DNA of 64,000 nt from Faecalibacter sp. LW9 (GCF_034661295.1 NZ_CP141062.1:2232001-2296000); one strand, 5' to 3'; counted from the first letter of the stretch, positions 27,766-37,130 are shown. Notes: generated from the sequence alone by a model not told the origin. Numbers and translations are program-made.

Positions 27766-28658
27766 TGAAAGATGTTATTCTCCAATATTCGATTCGTGAT
27801 TTAATTGATCAAGGACCAAAAAATTTAAGTCATAAAAAAGTGACTATGTTTGATTTGAAAGCCCGTTGGCATAGTCGTTATTTATCCAAAGAGACAGCTT
27901 ACAAATTTTCTTCTTTAGGGATCATTCATGTTTATCGTGGATATTGTGATATTACAGTAAATTTAGAAGAAAAACGTATCATTAAAGATGATATTATGGT
28001 GGTCTTACCTAGCCAAATTTTTGAAATTATTCAATTTTCTGATGATTTTGAAGTAAAAGCTGTATTTGTTGATTCTGAAATGATTGTGGAAGCTGGTTAT
28101 CATATCAAATCACAAAACTTAATAGAATTTTTATCTCCTCAGTATCCAAAAATTATTTCTTTGGATCGGAAAACAGCGCGAGATGTAAAATACAATTTCA
28201 CTAAAATATATACTTACATTTTTAAAAATAGCAATGTGTTTTCCAATGAATTGGTGATCCATCATTTGTCCATCTTAATGTACGAGTTAGGAAACTTTTA
28301 CCATCATATGGTTCATTCGACCAATGGTCATAAGCCAAATCGAAAAGAAGAACTTGCTAAGCAATTTATTTTATTGGTAGGAACTCACTTTAGGGAAAGT
28401 CGAGAAGTGCAGTTTTATGCTGATAAATTATTTGTCTCCCGTAAACATCTGACGAAAGTAGTTACAGAGGTTTTAAAAAAATCGCCAAAGACAATTATCT
28501 CTGAGGCGGTCATTTTAGAAGCGAAGGTTTTATTAAAAAATCCCAATTTTACCATTTCTGAAGTGGCTAACTTACTTAATTTTCTTGATTTACCCATTTT
28601 TAATAAGTTTTTTAAGAAAATTACAGGATTATCACCTACGGAATACAAAAACTCTTAA
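27765..28658 (+). CDS. AraC family transcriptional regulator
   Basis: This 297-residue protein has an N-terminal cupin-like sensor domain (about 20-160; IIHVYRGYCDITVNLEEKRIIKDDIMVVLPSQ) and a C-terminal AraC double helix-turn-helix (about 200-296; VQFYADKLFVSRKHLTKVVTE and FTISEVANLLNF...FNKFFKKITGLSPTEYK). It starts within the stop of the dehydrogenase gene (TAATG), so it is translated with it and may regulate this operon. It has no Ada-type Cys cluster, so methylation sensing is not indicated. Confidence 0.9.
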   Translation: MKDVILQYSIRDLIDQGPKNLSHKKVTMFDLKARWHSRYLSKETAYKFSSLGIIHVYRGYCDITVNLEEKRIIKDDIMVVLPSQIFEIIQFSDDFEVKAVFVDSEMIVEAGYHIKSQNLIEFLSPQYPKIISLDRKTARDVKYNFTKIYTYIFKNSNVFSNELVIHHLSILMYELGNFYHHMVHSTNGHKPNRKEELAKQFILLVGTHFRESREVQFYADKLFVSRKHLTKVVTEVLKKSPKTIISEAVILEAKVLLKNPNFTISEVANLLNFLDLPIFNKFFKKITGLSPTEYKNS

Positions 28659-28778
28659 TGCGTCTTTTTGACAAATAATCACGTTTATTAAACAAGAGGT
28701 TTGTGAATTGATTTCGGAACTTTGTGATGTTCAAAACAAGATGGTTCTAAAGTAGAATTTTCTTACATAAAAATTGAA

Positions 28779-29771
28779 ATGAAATTTACTGCCACAAAAA
28801 ACATTTTTGCAAATATTACTGCTATAGGAGGTTTTGTACCGAAAGGTCGTAGAACAAACGATGATTTAGCACAAATATGTAATACATCTGATGAGTGGAT
28901 TACAAAGCGTACAGGGATTAAGGAGAGAAGGATATTAGAGGAAGGCTTAGCAACATCAGATATGGCTGTAGAAGCAATATTAAACCTTTTTGACAACTAT
29001 GATAAAGATTTATCAAAAGTAGATGCGTTAATCGTAGCGACATCGACTCCAGATATGTTGATGCCAGCCACGGCTAATATCATTTGTGAAAAATTAAACA
29101 TTCATAATGTTTGGGCATTTGATTTAAATGCAGCATGTTCAGGTTTTTTATATGCATTAAACGTAGGTTCAGGTTTAATTGAATCAGGTCGTTATAAAAA
29201 CATTCTTGTTGTCGGAGCTGATAATATTAGTTCTTATGTTGATCTTAATGATCGTTCAACCAATATTTTATTTGGTGATGGCGCAGCAGCTGTATTATTA
29301 GAACCAAATCATGAATATGGAGTAATGGATTCATTACTGCGCAGTAATGGTGAAGGTCGTGAATTTTTACATATTGAAGGTGGAGGTTCGTTGTACCCTG
29401 CTTCCATCGAAACTCTTGAAAAACACTACATCAAACAAGATGGTAAAGTGGTATTTAAAAAGGCTGTAACGGCTATGAGTGAAACGTGTACAGATCTTTT
29501 AAACAACAATAAGATTACAACAGAAGATATTAAGTGGTTAGTTCCACATCAGGCCAATAAACGGATTATAGATGCGGTGGGGGCAGGAATTAATATCGAT
29601 CCAGATAAAACAATGGTTAATATTGAGAAATATGGGAATACTATAGCAGCAACCATTCCGCTGTGTATGTGGGAAAATATTTCTAAATTCCAAAAAGGAG
29701 ATTTCGTCTTATTAACCGCCTTTGGGGCAGGTTTCTCTTGGGGAGCTTCATTAATAAGATGGGGACTTTAA
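28779..29771 (+). CDS. fabH: Beta-ketoacyl-ACP synthase III
   Basis: This is a 330-residue thiolase-fold condensing enzyme. The catalytic triad is visible: Cys in DLNAACSGFLYAL (about 117), His in VPHQANKRI (about 256) and Asn in KYGNTIAATIP (about 286). It starts fatty acid synthesis by condensing acetyl-CoA or a branched acyl-CoA with malonyl-ACP. It stands alone, away from plsX, between an AraC gene and alkB. This may be a second FabH paralogue, but only the whole genome could show that. Confidence 0.94.
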   Translation: MKFTATKNIFANITAIGGFVPKGRRTNDDLAQICNTSDEWITKRTGIKERRILEEGLATSDMAVEAILNLFDNYDKDLSKVDALIVATSTPDMLMPATANIICEKLNIHNVWAFDLNAACSGFLYALNVGSGLIESGRYKNILVVGADNISSYVDLNDRSTNILFGDGAAAVLLEPNHEYGVMDSLLRSNGEGREFLHIEGGGSLYPASIETLEKHYIKQDGKVVFKKAVTAMSETCTDLLNNNKITTEDIKWLVPHQANKRIIDAVGAGINIDPDKTMVNIEKYGNTIAATIPLCMWENISKFQKGDFVLLTAFGAGFSWGASLIRWGL

Positions 29772-29789
29772 ATAGTTTTTTTGTGAGGG

Positions 29790-29816
29790 GCAATAGCAAT
29801 ATTGCTCTTTTTTTTT
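29790..29816 (+). terminator. Terminator of fabH
   Basis: The stem GCAATA / TATTGC with GCAA tetraloop is followed by TC and nine T. Confidence 0.8.
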
Positions 29817-29831
29817 GCTTAAATTTAAGTT

Positions 29832-30458
29832 ATGGATTTGTTTAATAATTTATATGATGGTACTGAAAATATTCTACCAAAAGATGGAATAGTGAATTAT
29901 TACGGTCAAATCTTTTCAGATGAAGAAGTTTTGTATCTTTCAAAAAAATTGTTGGAAGAAATCCCTTGGATCAACGATCAAGCGATAATTTTTGGAAAAT
30001 TAATTACAACACGTCGCAAATATGCTTGGTTTGGTGACTTACCATTTCAGTATACCTATTCTAAAATCACGAAAAAAGCATTGGTGTGGAATGATATTTT
30101 ATTGGATATCAAGAAAAGGGTAGAAAATATAACAAAAGAAAATTATAATTCATGTTTATTAAATCTCTATCATACTGGAGAAGAAGGGATGTCTTGGCAC
30201 AGTGATTCGGAAAAAGAATTGAAAGATAAGGGAGTTATAGCTTCATTGAGTTTTGGTGCAGAAAGAAGGTTTGATTTTAAACATCGAATCACGAAGGAAA
30301 AAATTTCAATTCATCTTCCCGCTGGAAGCTTGTTGGTAATGAAAGGTGAAACTCAAACCTATTGGTTGCATCAATTACCAGTTTCTAAACGCATCAAGTC
30401 CTTTCGCATTAATCTTACCTTCCGTCAAATGAAATGTGATATAATAAAAGCACCATAA
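29832..30458 (+). CDS. alkB: AlkB-like alpha-ketoglutarate-dependent dioxygenase
   Basis: This is a 208-residue Fe(II)/2-oxoglutarate dioxygenase. The iron-binding HxD is in MSWHSDSEKEL (about residue 120), the distal His in YWLHQLPVSKR, and the 2-oxoglutarate Arg pair in RIKSFRINLTFR at the C-terminus. It oxidatively removes methyl groups from N1-methyladenine and N3-methylcytosine. It resembles the ALKBH2/3-like short form common in this phylum. It lies 3 kb from ogt on the same strand, so two alkylation repair genes are close. Confidence 0.92.
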   Translation: MDLFNNLYDGTENILPKDGIVNYYGQIFSDEEVLYLSKKLLEEIPWINDQAIIFGKLITTRRKYAWFGDLPFQYTYSKITKKALVWNDILLDIKKRVENITKENYNSCLLNLYHTGEEGMSWHSDSEKELKDKGVIASLSFGAERRFDFKHRITKEKISIHLPAGSLLVMKGETQTYWLHQLPVSKRIKSFRINLTFRQMKCDIIKAP

Positions 30459-30471
30459 TAATGATGCTTTT
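30446..30471. terminator. Terminator between alkB and the M15 peptidase gene
   Basis: AAAAGCA and CAT pair with ATG and TGCTTTT (one mismatch) around AATA. It overlaps the alkB stop and serves convergent genes. Confidence 0.65.
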
Positions 30472-30474
30472 GTA

Positions 30475-31245
30475 TTATTTAACCAATTTAGGATTGATAT
30501 CTAAGATATTTTCAGTTCTGTATTTTGCGATAAATTCTTCCGTAAAATGTTCACTTCCCATCAATTTATTTTCTTGTAATAATTTTTTTATATCCAATTT
30601 CTTATATTCTTCCATCATACGATCAGAAATGGGTTTGTATGTAAAATGCCAAGGCTCGTATTTAAATCCTTTACGTGTATCATCTTTGGTGTAAACCAAA
30701 TGGAAACCATATTTGTGCGCATTTTCATCCAACCATAATTTAAATTTATGCATTTGCCCTCCAGGATTAAAATGTTTTTCATGTAATGGATCTAATGGAA
30801 TTCCTTTAGTCATATCAATAATATCGATGTCTGTACCCCAATGATGGCGTGAAGTACCTGGAATCGTGGAATATTCAATGATTTTTTCAACATTTTTGAT
30901 TCCTTTGATTCCTTTTGCCAAATTGGCTTTGTATTTTCTTTCCCAAATTCCATTTTGATAAGCATAGTTGCGATAACTTGAAATGACGCAAATATCAAAA
31001 CCAGCAGCCTTTGCATCTGTTTTCATATTTTCCAGCGCAACAGCAACTTCTGGTAAAACGCGATAATCCTTCCCTTTTGATAGATTTGGGTTTGATTTAC
31101 CGATAAGGTCTAAAGTTGTAAATTGATGATTAGATGATACTTCGGTCGTTTCTTCTATAGCCGTTTGCGCCATTAAGGGGGAAGTTAAAAGTATTCCGAA
31201 TAATAGGGCAAAGGTTTGATTCAATTGCTTAAGGTTGATAAACAT
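30475..31245 (-). CDS. Secreted M15 family D-alanyl-D-alanine carboxypeptidase (VanY-like)
   Basis: This is a 256-residue exported zinc peptidase. The signal peptide ends at TSPLMAQ (about 27). Zinc ligands are in SRHHWGTDIDI (His and Asp, about residue 150) and EPWHFTY (last His, about 208), the VanY pattern. It trims D-Ala from peptidoglycan stem peptides in the periplasm. It is divergent from the CorC/HlyC gene with only 50 bases between starts. Confidence 0.9.
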   Translation of the reverse strand: MFINLKQLNQTFALLFGILLTSPLMAQTAIEETTEVSSNHQFTTLDLIGKSNPNLSKGKDYRVLPEVAVALENMKTDAKAAGFDICVISSYRNYAYQNGIWERKYKANLAKGIKGIKNVEKIIEYSTIPGTSRHHWGTDIDIIDMTKGIPLDPLHEKHFNPGGQMHKFKLWLDENAHKYGFHLVYTKDDTRKGFKYEPWHFTYKPISDRMMEEYKKLDIKKLLQENKLMGSEHFTEEFIAKYRTENILDINPKLVK

Positions 31246-31295
31246 AGTTTTGTATTGAAATTATCTTTATTTTTAAACAAATTTAAAGATAATCA

Positions 31296-32579
31296 GTGGA
31301 AATAATTATTTTAATCGTTCTAATTCTCTTAAATGGTGTTTTTTCCATGTCAGAAATGGCATTGGTCTCCGCACGAAAATTTAAATTAGAGAATGAGAAA
31401 AAACAAGGAAGCTCAGGAGCCAAAGCTGCTTTAGAGTTAGCTGAAAAGCCTGATACTTTTTTATCTACCGTTCAAATTGGAATTACTTTAATAGGGATTT
31501 TACTTGGGGTTTTTTCTGGAGATACATTAACAAAAGATTTGGCCGATTTATTACGTCAAGTTCCAATGATAGGAAGGTATGCTGAAACTGTAGCTTCAGT
31601 TTTAATGATCATCATAATTACGTATTTTTCAATTGTTTTTGGTGAATTATTGCCAAAACGTATTGGTTTAACGTTTCCTGAAACGATCGCTAAAGCGGTT
31701 TCTAAACCCATGCGTATTTTATCATTAGTGACTTCGCCATTTGTTTGGTTATTAAGTTTTACAAATAATATCATGCTTAAAGTATTAGGCATTAAGGATA
31801 ATAATGAAGTAGTATCGGAAGAAGAGATTAAATCAATTATACGTGAAAGTACGGAAGGGGGAGAAATTCAAGAAAAAGAACATGACATTGTAGAACGTGT
31901 TTTTGAGTTAGGAGATCGACGTGTAAATACTCTAGCGACTCATCGCTCAGAGATTGTTTATCTTAATATTACCGATTCATATGATGTTGTACGGAATAAA
32001 ATAAAAAAGAATAAGCATTCAGGGTATCCAATTGTAAAGAATGATAATTTGGATGAAGTGGTTGGTGTCATTCATTTAAAAGATTTATTTGGAACATCAA
32101 AAGAAGATTTTCAATTAAAAAAATATTTGCGTAAAGCTATTTTTGTGAACGAAAATTCGTTTTGTTATCCATTGCTTGAACGCCTTCAGAATTCACATTC
32201 ACATTTTGCTGTAATGATTGATGAATATGGGACAACAGCTGGGATCATTACCATAAATGATATTATGGATGAATTGATAGGGGAATCTCCTGAAAATGAG
32301 GAAGAAGATTATGAAGTGGTAGAAAGAGAAGATGGCTCTTGGTTAATTGATGGTCAATTTTCAATTTATGAATTTGAACGTTTTTTTAATGTGGATGTTC
32401 ACGATGATGTCGAAAATTTATATGTAACGGTATCAGGATTATTCTTTAGTCAAACTGAAGAGATGCCTAAAGTAGGCGATAAAATACAAGTGGATAATTT
32501 AGTTCTTGAAATTATTGATAAAGATGGGAACCGAATTGATAAAATTTTAGCTTATCGTATTGAGGATGGAATAGAATAA
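31296..32579 (+). CDS. Hemolysin/CorC family membrane protein (CNNM, CBS domains)
   Basis: This 427-residue protein has DUF21/CNNM membrane domains at 1-190 with three or four TM helices (IIILIVLILLNGVFSMSEMALVS is the family start), a CBS pair at about 205-335 (SGYPIVKNDNLDEVVGVIHLKDLF and FAVMIDEYGTTAGIITINDIMDELIGE), and the CorC_HlyC domain at 345-425. By family it handles Mg2+/Co2+ efflux or resistance; 'hemolysin' is a historic name. The start is GTG at 31296, as no ATG precedes the first TM helix. Confidence 0.9.
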   Translation: MEIIILIVLILLNGVFSMSEMALVSARKFKLENEKKQGSSGAKAALELAEKPDTFLSTVQIGITLIGILLGVFSGDTLTKDLADLLRQVPMIGRYAETVASVLMIIIITYFSIVFGELLPKRIGLTFPETIAKAVSKPMRILSLVTSPFVWLLSFTNNIMLKVLGIKDNNEVVSEEEIKSIIRESTEGGEIQEKEHDIVERVFELGDRRVNTLATHRSEIVYLNITDSYDVVRNKIKKNKHSGYPIVKNDNLDEVVGVIHLKDLFGTSKEDFQLKKYLRKAIFVNENSFCYPLLERLQNSHSHFAVMIDEYGTTAGIITINDIMDELIGESPENEEEDYEVVEREDGSWLIDGQFSIYEFERFFNVDVHDDVENLYVTVSGLFFSQTEEMPKVGDKIQVDNLVLEIIDKDGNRIDKILAYRIEDGIE

Positions 32580-32601
32580 TATTTTATAATTTCCGAATAA
32601 A

Positions 32602-32638
32602 AAAAAATCCTAACTTCGAAAATGAGTTAGGATTTTTT
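32602..32638. terminator. Bidirectional terminator
   Basis: AAAAAATCCTAACT pairs with AGTTAGGATTTTTT around a 9-base loop, between convergent genes ending at 32579 and 32660. Confidence 0.88.
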
Positions 32639-32659
32639 AATTTATTCCCGGATTTGAGA

Positions 32660-33331
32660 TTAATCTCTAAAATTAATTTTTCCTCCAGCGATTGTTTTAT
32701 TGTTTTTTACTTTCGGTGAACCATATATATCAATTGTTCCACCAGCTCTCGTTTTAGCATCTACAGATTCTTTCACTTTTGCTTCAATAATCCCGCCCAT
32801 ATTCGTTGTTAAAGATGCATTTTCTGTATTTAATGTTTTACCATAAAATTTACCTCCAGAATTGGCATTTACTGTAAGCGCGTCTGCATCACCATTTAAA
32901 ATTAATTCTGCACCTGAATTGATTTTAGCATTCACTTTCTTTGTATCAATATCTAACTTAATTGAAGATCCTTCGTTTGATGATAATTTTAAAATACTTG
33001 ATTTCATTTTATCATCCGAGTAGATCATTGAACCTTGACTTGCTTGGATATCGTATAAATTCTTATAGTAAACTTTTACTTTTACTTTAGAACCTTGCAT
33101 TAAGTTTAATGAATTCATCTTAATTTTAAGATCTCCATTTTTATTCACAACATCTACTTCTTTTTCTAAATCACCACTGACTTCAACTTTATTGGAATTG
33201 GATTGAATTAACTCGACTGGTATGCGATCGTATACTTTTAAAGAATTATAGTCTCCTACATTTTTAGTAAGTTGTGCAAATGAGAATTGTGTACCGATTA
33301 GTGCTATGGCAGTAAAGAATATATTTTTCAT
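32660..33331 (-). CDS. Secreted GIN domain protein (DUF2807)
   Basis: This 223-residue protein has a signal peptide (MKNIFFTAIALIGTQFSFAQ). The rest is a repetitive beta-helix of the DUF2807 'head GIN' type (VGDYNSLKVYDRIPVELIQSNSNKVEV, then repeated SLNxxxGxxxxV strands with many Lys, Ser and Gly). The frame could open at a TTG (33349), but the ATG at 33331 is preferred as it begins the signal peptide. The function of the family is unknown; adhesion or polymer binding is only suggested by the fold. Confidence 0.82.
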   Translation of the reverse strand: MKNIFFTAIALIGTQFSFAQLTKNVGDYNSLKVYDRIPVELIQSNSNKVEVSGDLEKEVDVVNKNGDLKIKMNSLNLMQGSKVKVKVYYKNLYDIQASQGSMIYSDDKMKSSILKLSSNEGSSIKLDIDTKKVNAKINSGAELILNGDADALTVNANSGGKFYGKTLNTENASLTTNMGGIIEAKVKESVDAKTRAGGTIDIYGSPKVKNNKTIAGGKINFRD

Positions 33332-33423
33332 AAATAAAAAAGTTTTCAAATTTTGATTTGAGTATTTACAAATTTCAAACCAAAATAAGAAAACTTAGAA
33401 GTTTTGTCGGATGACAAAAATTA

Positions 33424-34665
33424 TTATTTTGAAGTCTCAGCTGTAATTTCAGCGATTCTTACGATAATTTCAGTAGCTTTTTCCATTGATTCCACTGGTA
33501 CATATTCGTACGGTCCATGGAAGTTATGACCTCCAGCAAAAATGTTTGGACATGGTAATCCCATGAAAGATAAACGTGCACCATCAGTTCCACCACGAAT
33601 CGGTTTGATGTTTGGTGTTACTCCACAGTCTTTTAAAGCTTGTTCTGCAATTTCAACGGATTGGAATTTTTCTTTTACTTTTTCAATCATATTAAAGTAT
33701 TGGTCTTCTACAGTAGCTACAACCACTTCATGATCAAAACGTTCTTGGATATCCTCTGCGATTTGTAAAAATAAAGCTTTACGTGCTTCGTATTGTTCCA
33801 TATCGTGATCACGAATAATGTATTGTAAACGTGCTTCTGTAACAGAACCAGACATTTTAGCTAAGTGGAAGAATCCTTCACGATCATCTGTTAATTCAGG
33901 AACCTCATCATTTGGCAATTGAGAAGCAAACTCCATTGCTAAATTTGCAGCATTGATCATTTTATTTTTAGCATAACCTGGATGAACCGATTTTCCTTTA
34001 AAAGTAACAATTGCTGAAGCAGCATTAAAGTTTTCATACTCTAATTCTCCAATTTCAGAACCATCCATTGTATATCCCCATTCAGCTCCGAATTTCTCTA
34101 CATTAAAAAAATCAGCTCCACGACCAACTTCCTCATCAGGAGTAAATCCAACAGCAATACGTCCATGTTTAATTTCTGGATGAGCCACCAAATATTCTGC
34201 AGCCGTTACAATTTCAGCAATACCTGCTTTATCGTCAGCACCTAATAAAGTTGTACCATCTGTTGTGATGATTGTATTTCCTTTATATAAATTCAATTCT
34301 GGGAATTCTGAAGGAGATAAAATCATATTTTCATTCAATTGGATATCTCCACCGTCATAATTTTCCCAAATCTGAGGTTTTACATTTTCAGCAGTGAAAT
34401 CTGGTGATGTATCCATATGAGAAACGAAACCAATTGTAGGTACTTCGTGATCTACTGTAGAAGGTACATAACCGAAAACATATCCGTTTTCGTCGATTGA
34501 AACGTCCTCTAATCCGATTGATTTAAGTTCTTCCACCAAATAATTTGCTAAATCCCATTGACGTTCTGTACTTGGGAATTTGTCTACAAAAGCCTCACTT
34601 TCTGTATATATACTTACATATTTTAAAAAGCGTTTTACAAGCTTTTCTCTCCATTCTGTTTGCAT
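33424..34665 (-). CDS. pepT: Peptidase T (tripeptide aminopeptidase)
   Basis: This is a 413-residue M20 dinuclear zinc aminopeptidase. GFVSHMDTSPDF (first His and Asp, about residue 80), LLGADDKAGIAEI (bridging Asp), TPDEEVGRGADFF (catalytic Glu) and the C-terminal GGHNFHGPYEYVPVESM are all present, and the length is the same as E. coli PepT (408). It releases the N-terminal residue from tripeptides in the cytosol. Confidence 0.95.
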   Translation of the reverse strand: MQTEWREKLVKRFLKYVSIYTESEAFVDKFPSTERQWDLANYLVEELKSIGLEDVSIDENGYVFGYVPSTVDHEVPTIGFVSHMDTSPDFTAENVKPQIWENYDGGDIQLNENMILSPSEFPELNLYKGNTIITTDGTTLLGADDKAGIAEIVTAAEYLVAHPEIKHGRIAVGFTPDEEVGRGADFFNVEKFGAEWGYTMDGSEIGELEYENFNAASAIVTFKGKSVHPGYAKNKMINAANLAMEFASQLPNDEVPELTDDREGFFHLAKMSGSVTEARLQYIIRDHDMEQYEARKALFLQIAEDIQERFDHEVVVATVEDQYFNMIEKVKEKFQSVEIAEQALKDCGVTPNIKPIRGGTDGARLSFMGLPCPNIFAGGHNFHGPYEYVPVESMEKATEIIVRIAEITAETSK

Positions 34666-34677
34666 TGCGTTTTAATT

Positions 34678-34707
34678 TTTGTCAAAATTAGTAAATTATC
34701 TACCTTT
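34678..34707 (+). promoter_or_regulatory. Promoter of the HMG-CoA lyase gene
   Basis: TTG (34678-34680), 19 bases and TACCTTTA (34700-34707, one mismatch to TAnnTTTG) lie 22 bases before ATG 34729. This overlaps the opposing pepT promoter. Confidence 0.45.
34683..34690 (-). promoter_or_regulatory. Promoter -7 element for pepT
   Basis: TAATTTTG on the minus strand is a perfect TAnnTTTG, with a TTG 23 bases upstream at 34714-34716. The start near 34676 leaves a leader of about 11 bases. Confidence 0.5.
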
Positions 34708-34728
34708 AAAGCGCAAATAACCAAAAAA

Positions 34729-35595
34729 ATGAGTGAACAAACTTTTAAAATAATAGAATGCCCACGTGATGCAATGCAAGGAATTAAAGAATTCATTCCA
34801 ACGGCTCAGAAAATTGATTATTTAAATCGATTATTAACCGTTGGATTTGAAGCAATTGATTGTGGGAGCTTCGTTTCGCCCAAAACGATTCCTCAAATGG
34901 CTGATACACAAGAAGTGTTGGATCAAATTGAGATGGGGAATACCAAATCGAAACTGTCAGTAATTGTTGCAAATCTAAGTGGAGGAAAGAAAGCTGCAGA
35001 ACACGAGAAGGTAACTTATTTAGGGTACCCGTTTTCTATTTCAGAAAAGTTTCAGCATTATAATACCAACAAATCAAGAGAGGAAGCGTTTGAAATGGCC
35101 AAAGGTTTACAAGAAATGGCTGCTGCAAATGAAAAAGAATTGTTGGTTTATTTTTCAATGGCTTTTGGTAATCCTTATGGAGAAGATTATCAAGTAGAGG
35201 ATGTAAAAATGTGGGCAAAGCGTTTCGCAGATATAGGTGTAAAAACCATTAATTTATCGGATACAATTGGAGTGGCTCAAAAAGAAGTCATTACAGAATT
35301 GTATAGTACATTAATTCCTCAGTATTCAGAAATTGAATTTGGTGCGCATTTTCATACCGAATATTTGAATTGGAATGTAAAAGTAGATTCGGCTTATGCC
35401 GCTGGATGTCGTCGTTTTGATGGAGCGATCAAAGGATTAGGAGGGTGTCCGATGTCTAAAAGTGAAATGGTAGGAAATATGCCAACTGAAAAATTAATTA
35501 GTTTTGCGAATCAGCATAAAGAAAAACATGGACTAAATTTATTTGACTTTGAATCGGCATGGAATGTTGCTTTGCGTACGTTCCGTTTAGTATAA
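34729..35595 (+). CDS. Hydroxymethylglutaryl-CoA lyase
   Basis: This is a 288-residue HMGL-like TIM-barrel enzyme. ECPRDAMQG near residue 9 holds the catalytic Arg and the metal Asp, FGAHFHTEY the His ligands, and GLGGCPM the mobile-loop catalytic Cys. These mark HMG-CoA lyase (leucine breakdown and ketone body formation: HMG-CoA to acetyl-CoA plus acetoacetate) and not isopropylmalate synthase. The usual EVGPRDGLQ is changed to ECPRDAMQ, as is common in Bacteroidota. The ATG at 34729 is preferred to the longer frame from 34660, which would cover the promoter. Confidence 0.88.
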   Translation: MSEQTFKIIECPRDAMQGIKEFIPTAQKIDYLNRLLTVGFEAIDCGSFVSPKTIPQMADTQEVLDQIEMGNTKSKLSVIVANLSGGKKAAEHEKVTYLGYPFSISEKFQHYNTNKSREEAFEMAKGLQEMAAANEKELLVYFSMAFGNPYGEDYQVEDVKMWAKRFADIGVKTINLSDTIGVAQKEVITELYSTLIPQYSEIEFGAHFHTEYLNWNVKVDSAYAAGCRRFDGAIKGLGGCPMSKSEMVGNMPTEKLISFANQHKEKHGLNLFDFESAWNVALRTFRLV

Positions 35596-35662
35596 AATGC
35601 AAGTAATTGCATATTCTTTTGTTAAAGGAATTGTAAATGTGTTTCACTTTACCAAAAAAAGT

Positions 35663-35670
35663 TAAATTTG
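35663..35670 (+). promoter_or_regulatory. Promoter -7 element of the SurA-like gene
   Basis: TAAATTTG lies 38 bases before the ATG at 35708. No clear TTG is seen at the right distance. Confidence 0.4.
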
Positions 35671-35707
35671 CTCAACGTTATCAACGTTAACATAGCTATT
35701 AAAATAA

Positions 35708-37069
35708 ATGAAATTAAAGTATATGAACCTTAAAGCATCAATGATGTTGTTTTTTACAGCATTATTCACTGTAAATGCTGTTGCGCAAACTGCAAAACCT
35801 GTGAAATTAGATGGTATTGCCGCAGTTATTGGAGATCAAATCGTTTTAGATTCTGATGTAGAAAGAGATTTTATCTTATCACAACAACAAGGTCTACAAG
35901 TTGCCGATAAGTGCGAATTTTTAAATGACATTTTAATGGAAAAAATGTTAATTGATCGTGCAAAGCAAGATACTTTAATTTCTGTAACACAAGACGAAAT
36001 TACGAGATCTTTAAATGCTCAAATTGAAGATTTTAAACTACGTGGTGGAGGCGAAGAACAAGTCTTAAAATTCTTTGGATTCCGTACAATGGCGGAAATG
36101 AAGAATGAGATGAAATTTATCGTAGAAGACAACATCTTTTCTCGTCGTAAACGTGAAGCGTTAGTGGCAGGGTTAGATGCAACTCCTGAAGAAGTTCGTG
36201 AATTCTTTGAAAAAAATAAAACGGAATTACCTGATGTAAAGGAGGAAATTACATTGAGCCATATCATCATGTATCCAGAAGTATCTGCAGAAAATGAACA
36301 AAAAGTCATAGATGAATTAAAAGAAATTAAACAAGAAATTGAAGAAGGTTCATCTTTTGCTACCAAAGCGATTTTATATTCAGAAGATCCAGGTTCTGCC
36401 AATAATGGAGGTCAATACCTTAAAGTTACGCGTGGAAAAATGGTAAAAGAGTTTGATGCTGTAGCTTTCAACTTAGAAGAAGGTGAAATATCTGATCCAT
36501 TTAAAACGGAGTTTGGGTACCATATTATTCAATTGGATAAACGTAGAGGGCAAGAATTAGATTTACGTCACATTTTAATTACTCTAAAACCAACAGAAGA
36601 GGAATTAAATAAAACGATTGAAAAATTAGATTCGATTCGAATTTTAATCAACGAAGGTAAAATGACTTTCAAAGATGCAGCGATTCGTTTTTCAGATGAT
36701 AAATACACAAAATATAACGATGGAAATTTAACGAGTCCTCAAACAGGGGAAGATCGTTTTGAGAAAATCAATTTACCTTTAAATGAATTCTCTGCTATTA
36801 CATCGTTAGGAGAAGGTGAATTATCACATGTATTCTCTGATGAATATCAAAACAAAAAGGTGGTTCGTTTAATGCGCGTAAACAAAATTTATCCAGAACA
36901 TAAAATTAATTATGAGGATGATTATTACCGTATCAAACAATTTGCAATTCGCTACAAAGAACAAGACGTTTTAGTGGATTGGGTGAAAAAGCAAATTCCT
37001 GACGCATTTATAAAGATTGGAGATGAATATAAATCATGTAATTTTCCAATCAACTGGGAACAGAAATAA
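35708..37069 (+). CDS. SurA-like periplasmic peptidylprolyl isomerase
   Basis: This is a 453-residue exported chaperone. The signal peptide ends VNAVAQ (about 27). A SurA-type N-terminal helical domain covers 30-170 (VIGDQIVLDSDVERDFI). Two parvulin (PpiC) domains follow at about 178-280 (ITLSHIIMYPEVSAENEQKVIDEL...GGQYLKVTRGKMVKEFDAVAF) and 285-385 (DLRHILITLKPTEEELNKT). It assists folding of outer-membrane proteins, fitting the TamB/TamL system elsewhere in the window. Another parvulin or SurA paralogue is usual in this phylum. Confidence 0.9.
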   Translation: MKLKYMNLKASMMLFFTALFTVNAVAQTAKPVKLDGIAAVIGDQIVLDSDVERDFILSQQQGLQVADKCEFLNDILMEKMLIDRAKQDTLISVTQDEITRSLNAQIEDFKLRGGGEEQVLKFFGFRTMAEMKNEMKFIVEDNIFSRRKREALVAGLDATPEEVREFFEKNKTELPDVKEEITLSHIIMYPEVSAENEQKVIDELKEIKQEIEEGSSFATKAILYSEDPGSANNGGQYLKVTRGKMVKEFDAVAFNLEEGEISDPFKTEFGYHIIQLDKRRGQELDLRHILITLKPTEEELNKTIEKLDSIRILINEGKMTFKDAAIRFSDDKYTKYNDGNLTSPQTGEDRFEKINLPLNEFSAITSLGEGELSHVFSDEYQNKKVVRLMRVNKIYPEHKINYEDDYYRIKQFAIRYKEQDVLVDWVKKQIPDAFIKIGDEYKSCNFPINWEQK

Positions 37070-37088
37070 ACTAAATATTAGTATATAT

Positions 37089-37120
37089 AAAAAGCACTTA
37101 GTTATCTAAGTGCTTTTTTT
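37089..37120 (+). terminator. Terminator of the SurA-like gene
   Basis: AAAAGCACTTAG pairs with CTAAGTGCTTTT around TTAT, with T-tracts. Confidence 0.88.
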
Positions 37121-37130
37121 ATGAATAGTT

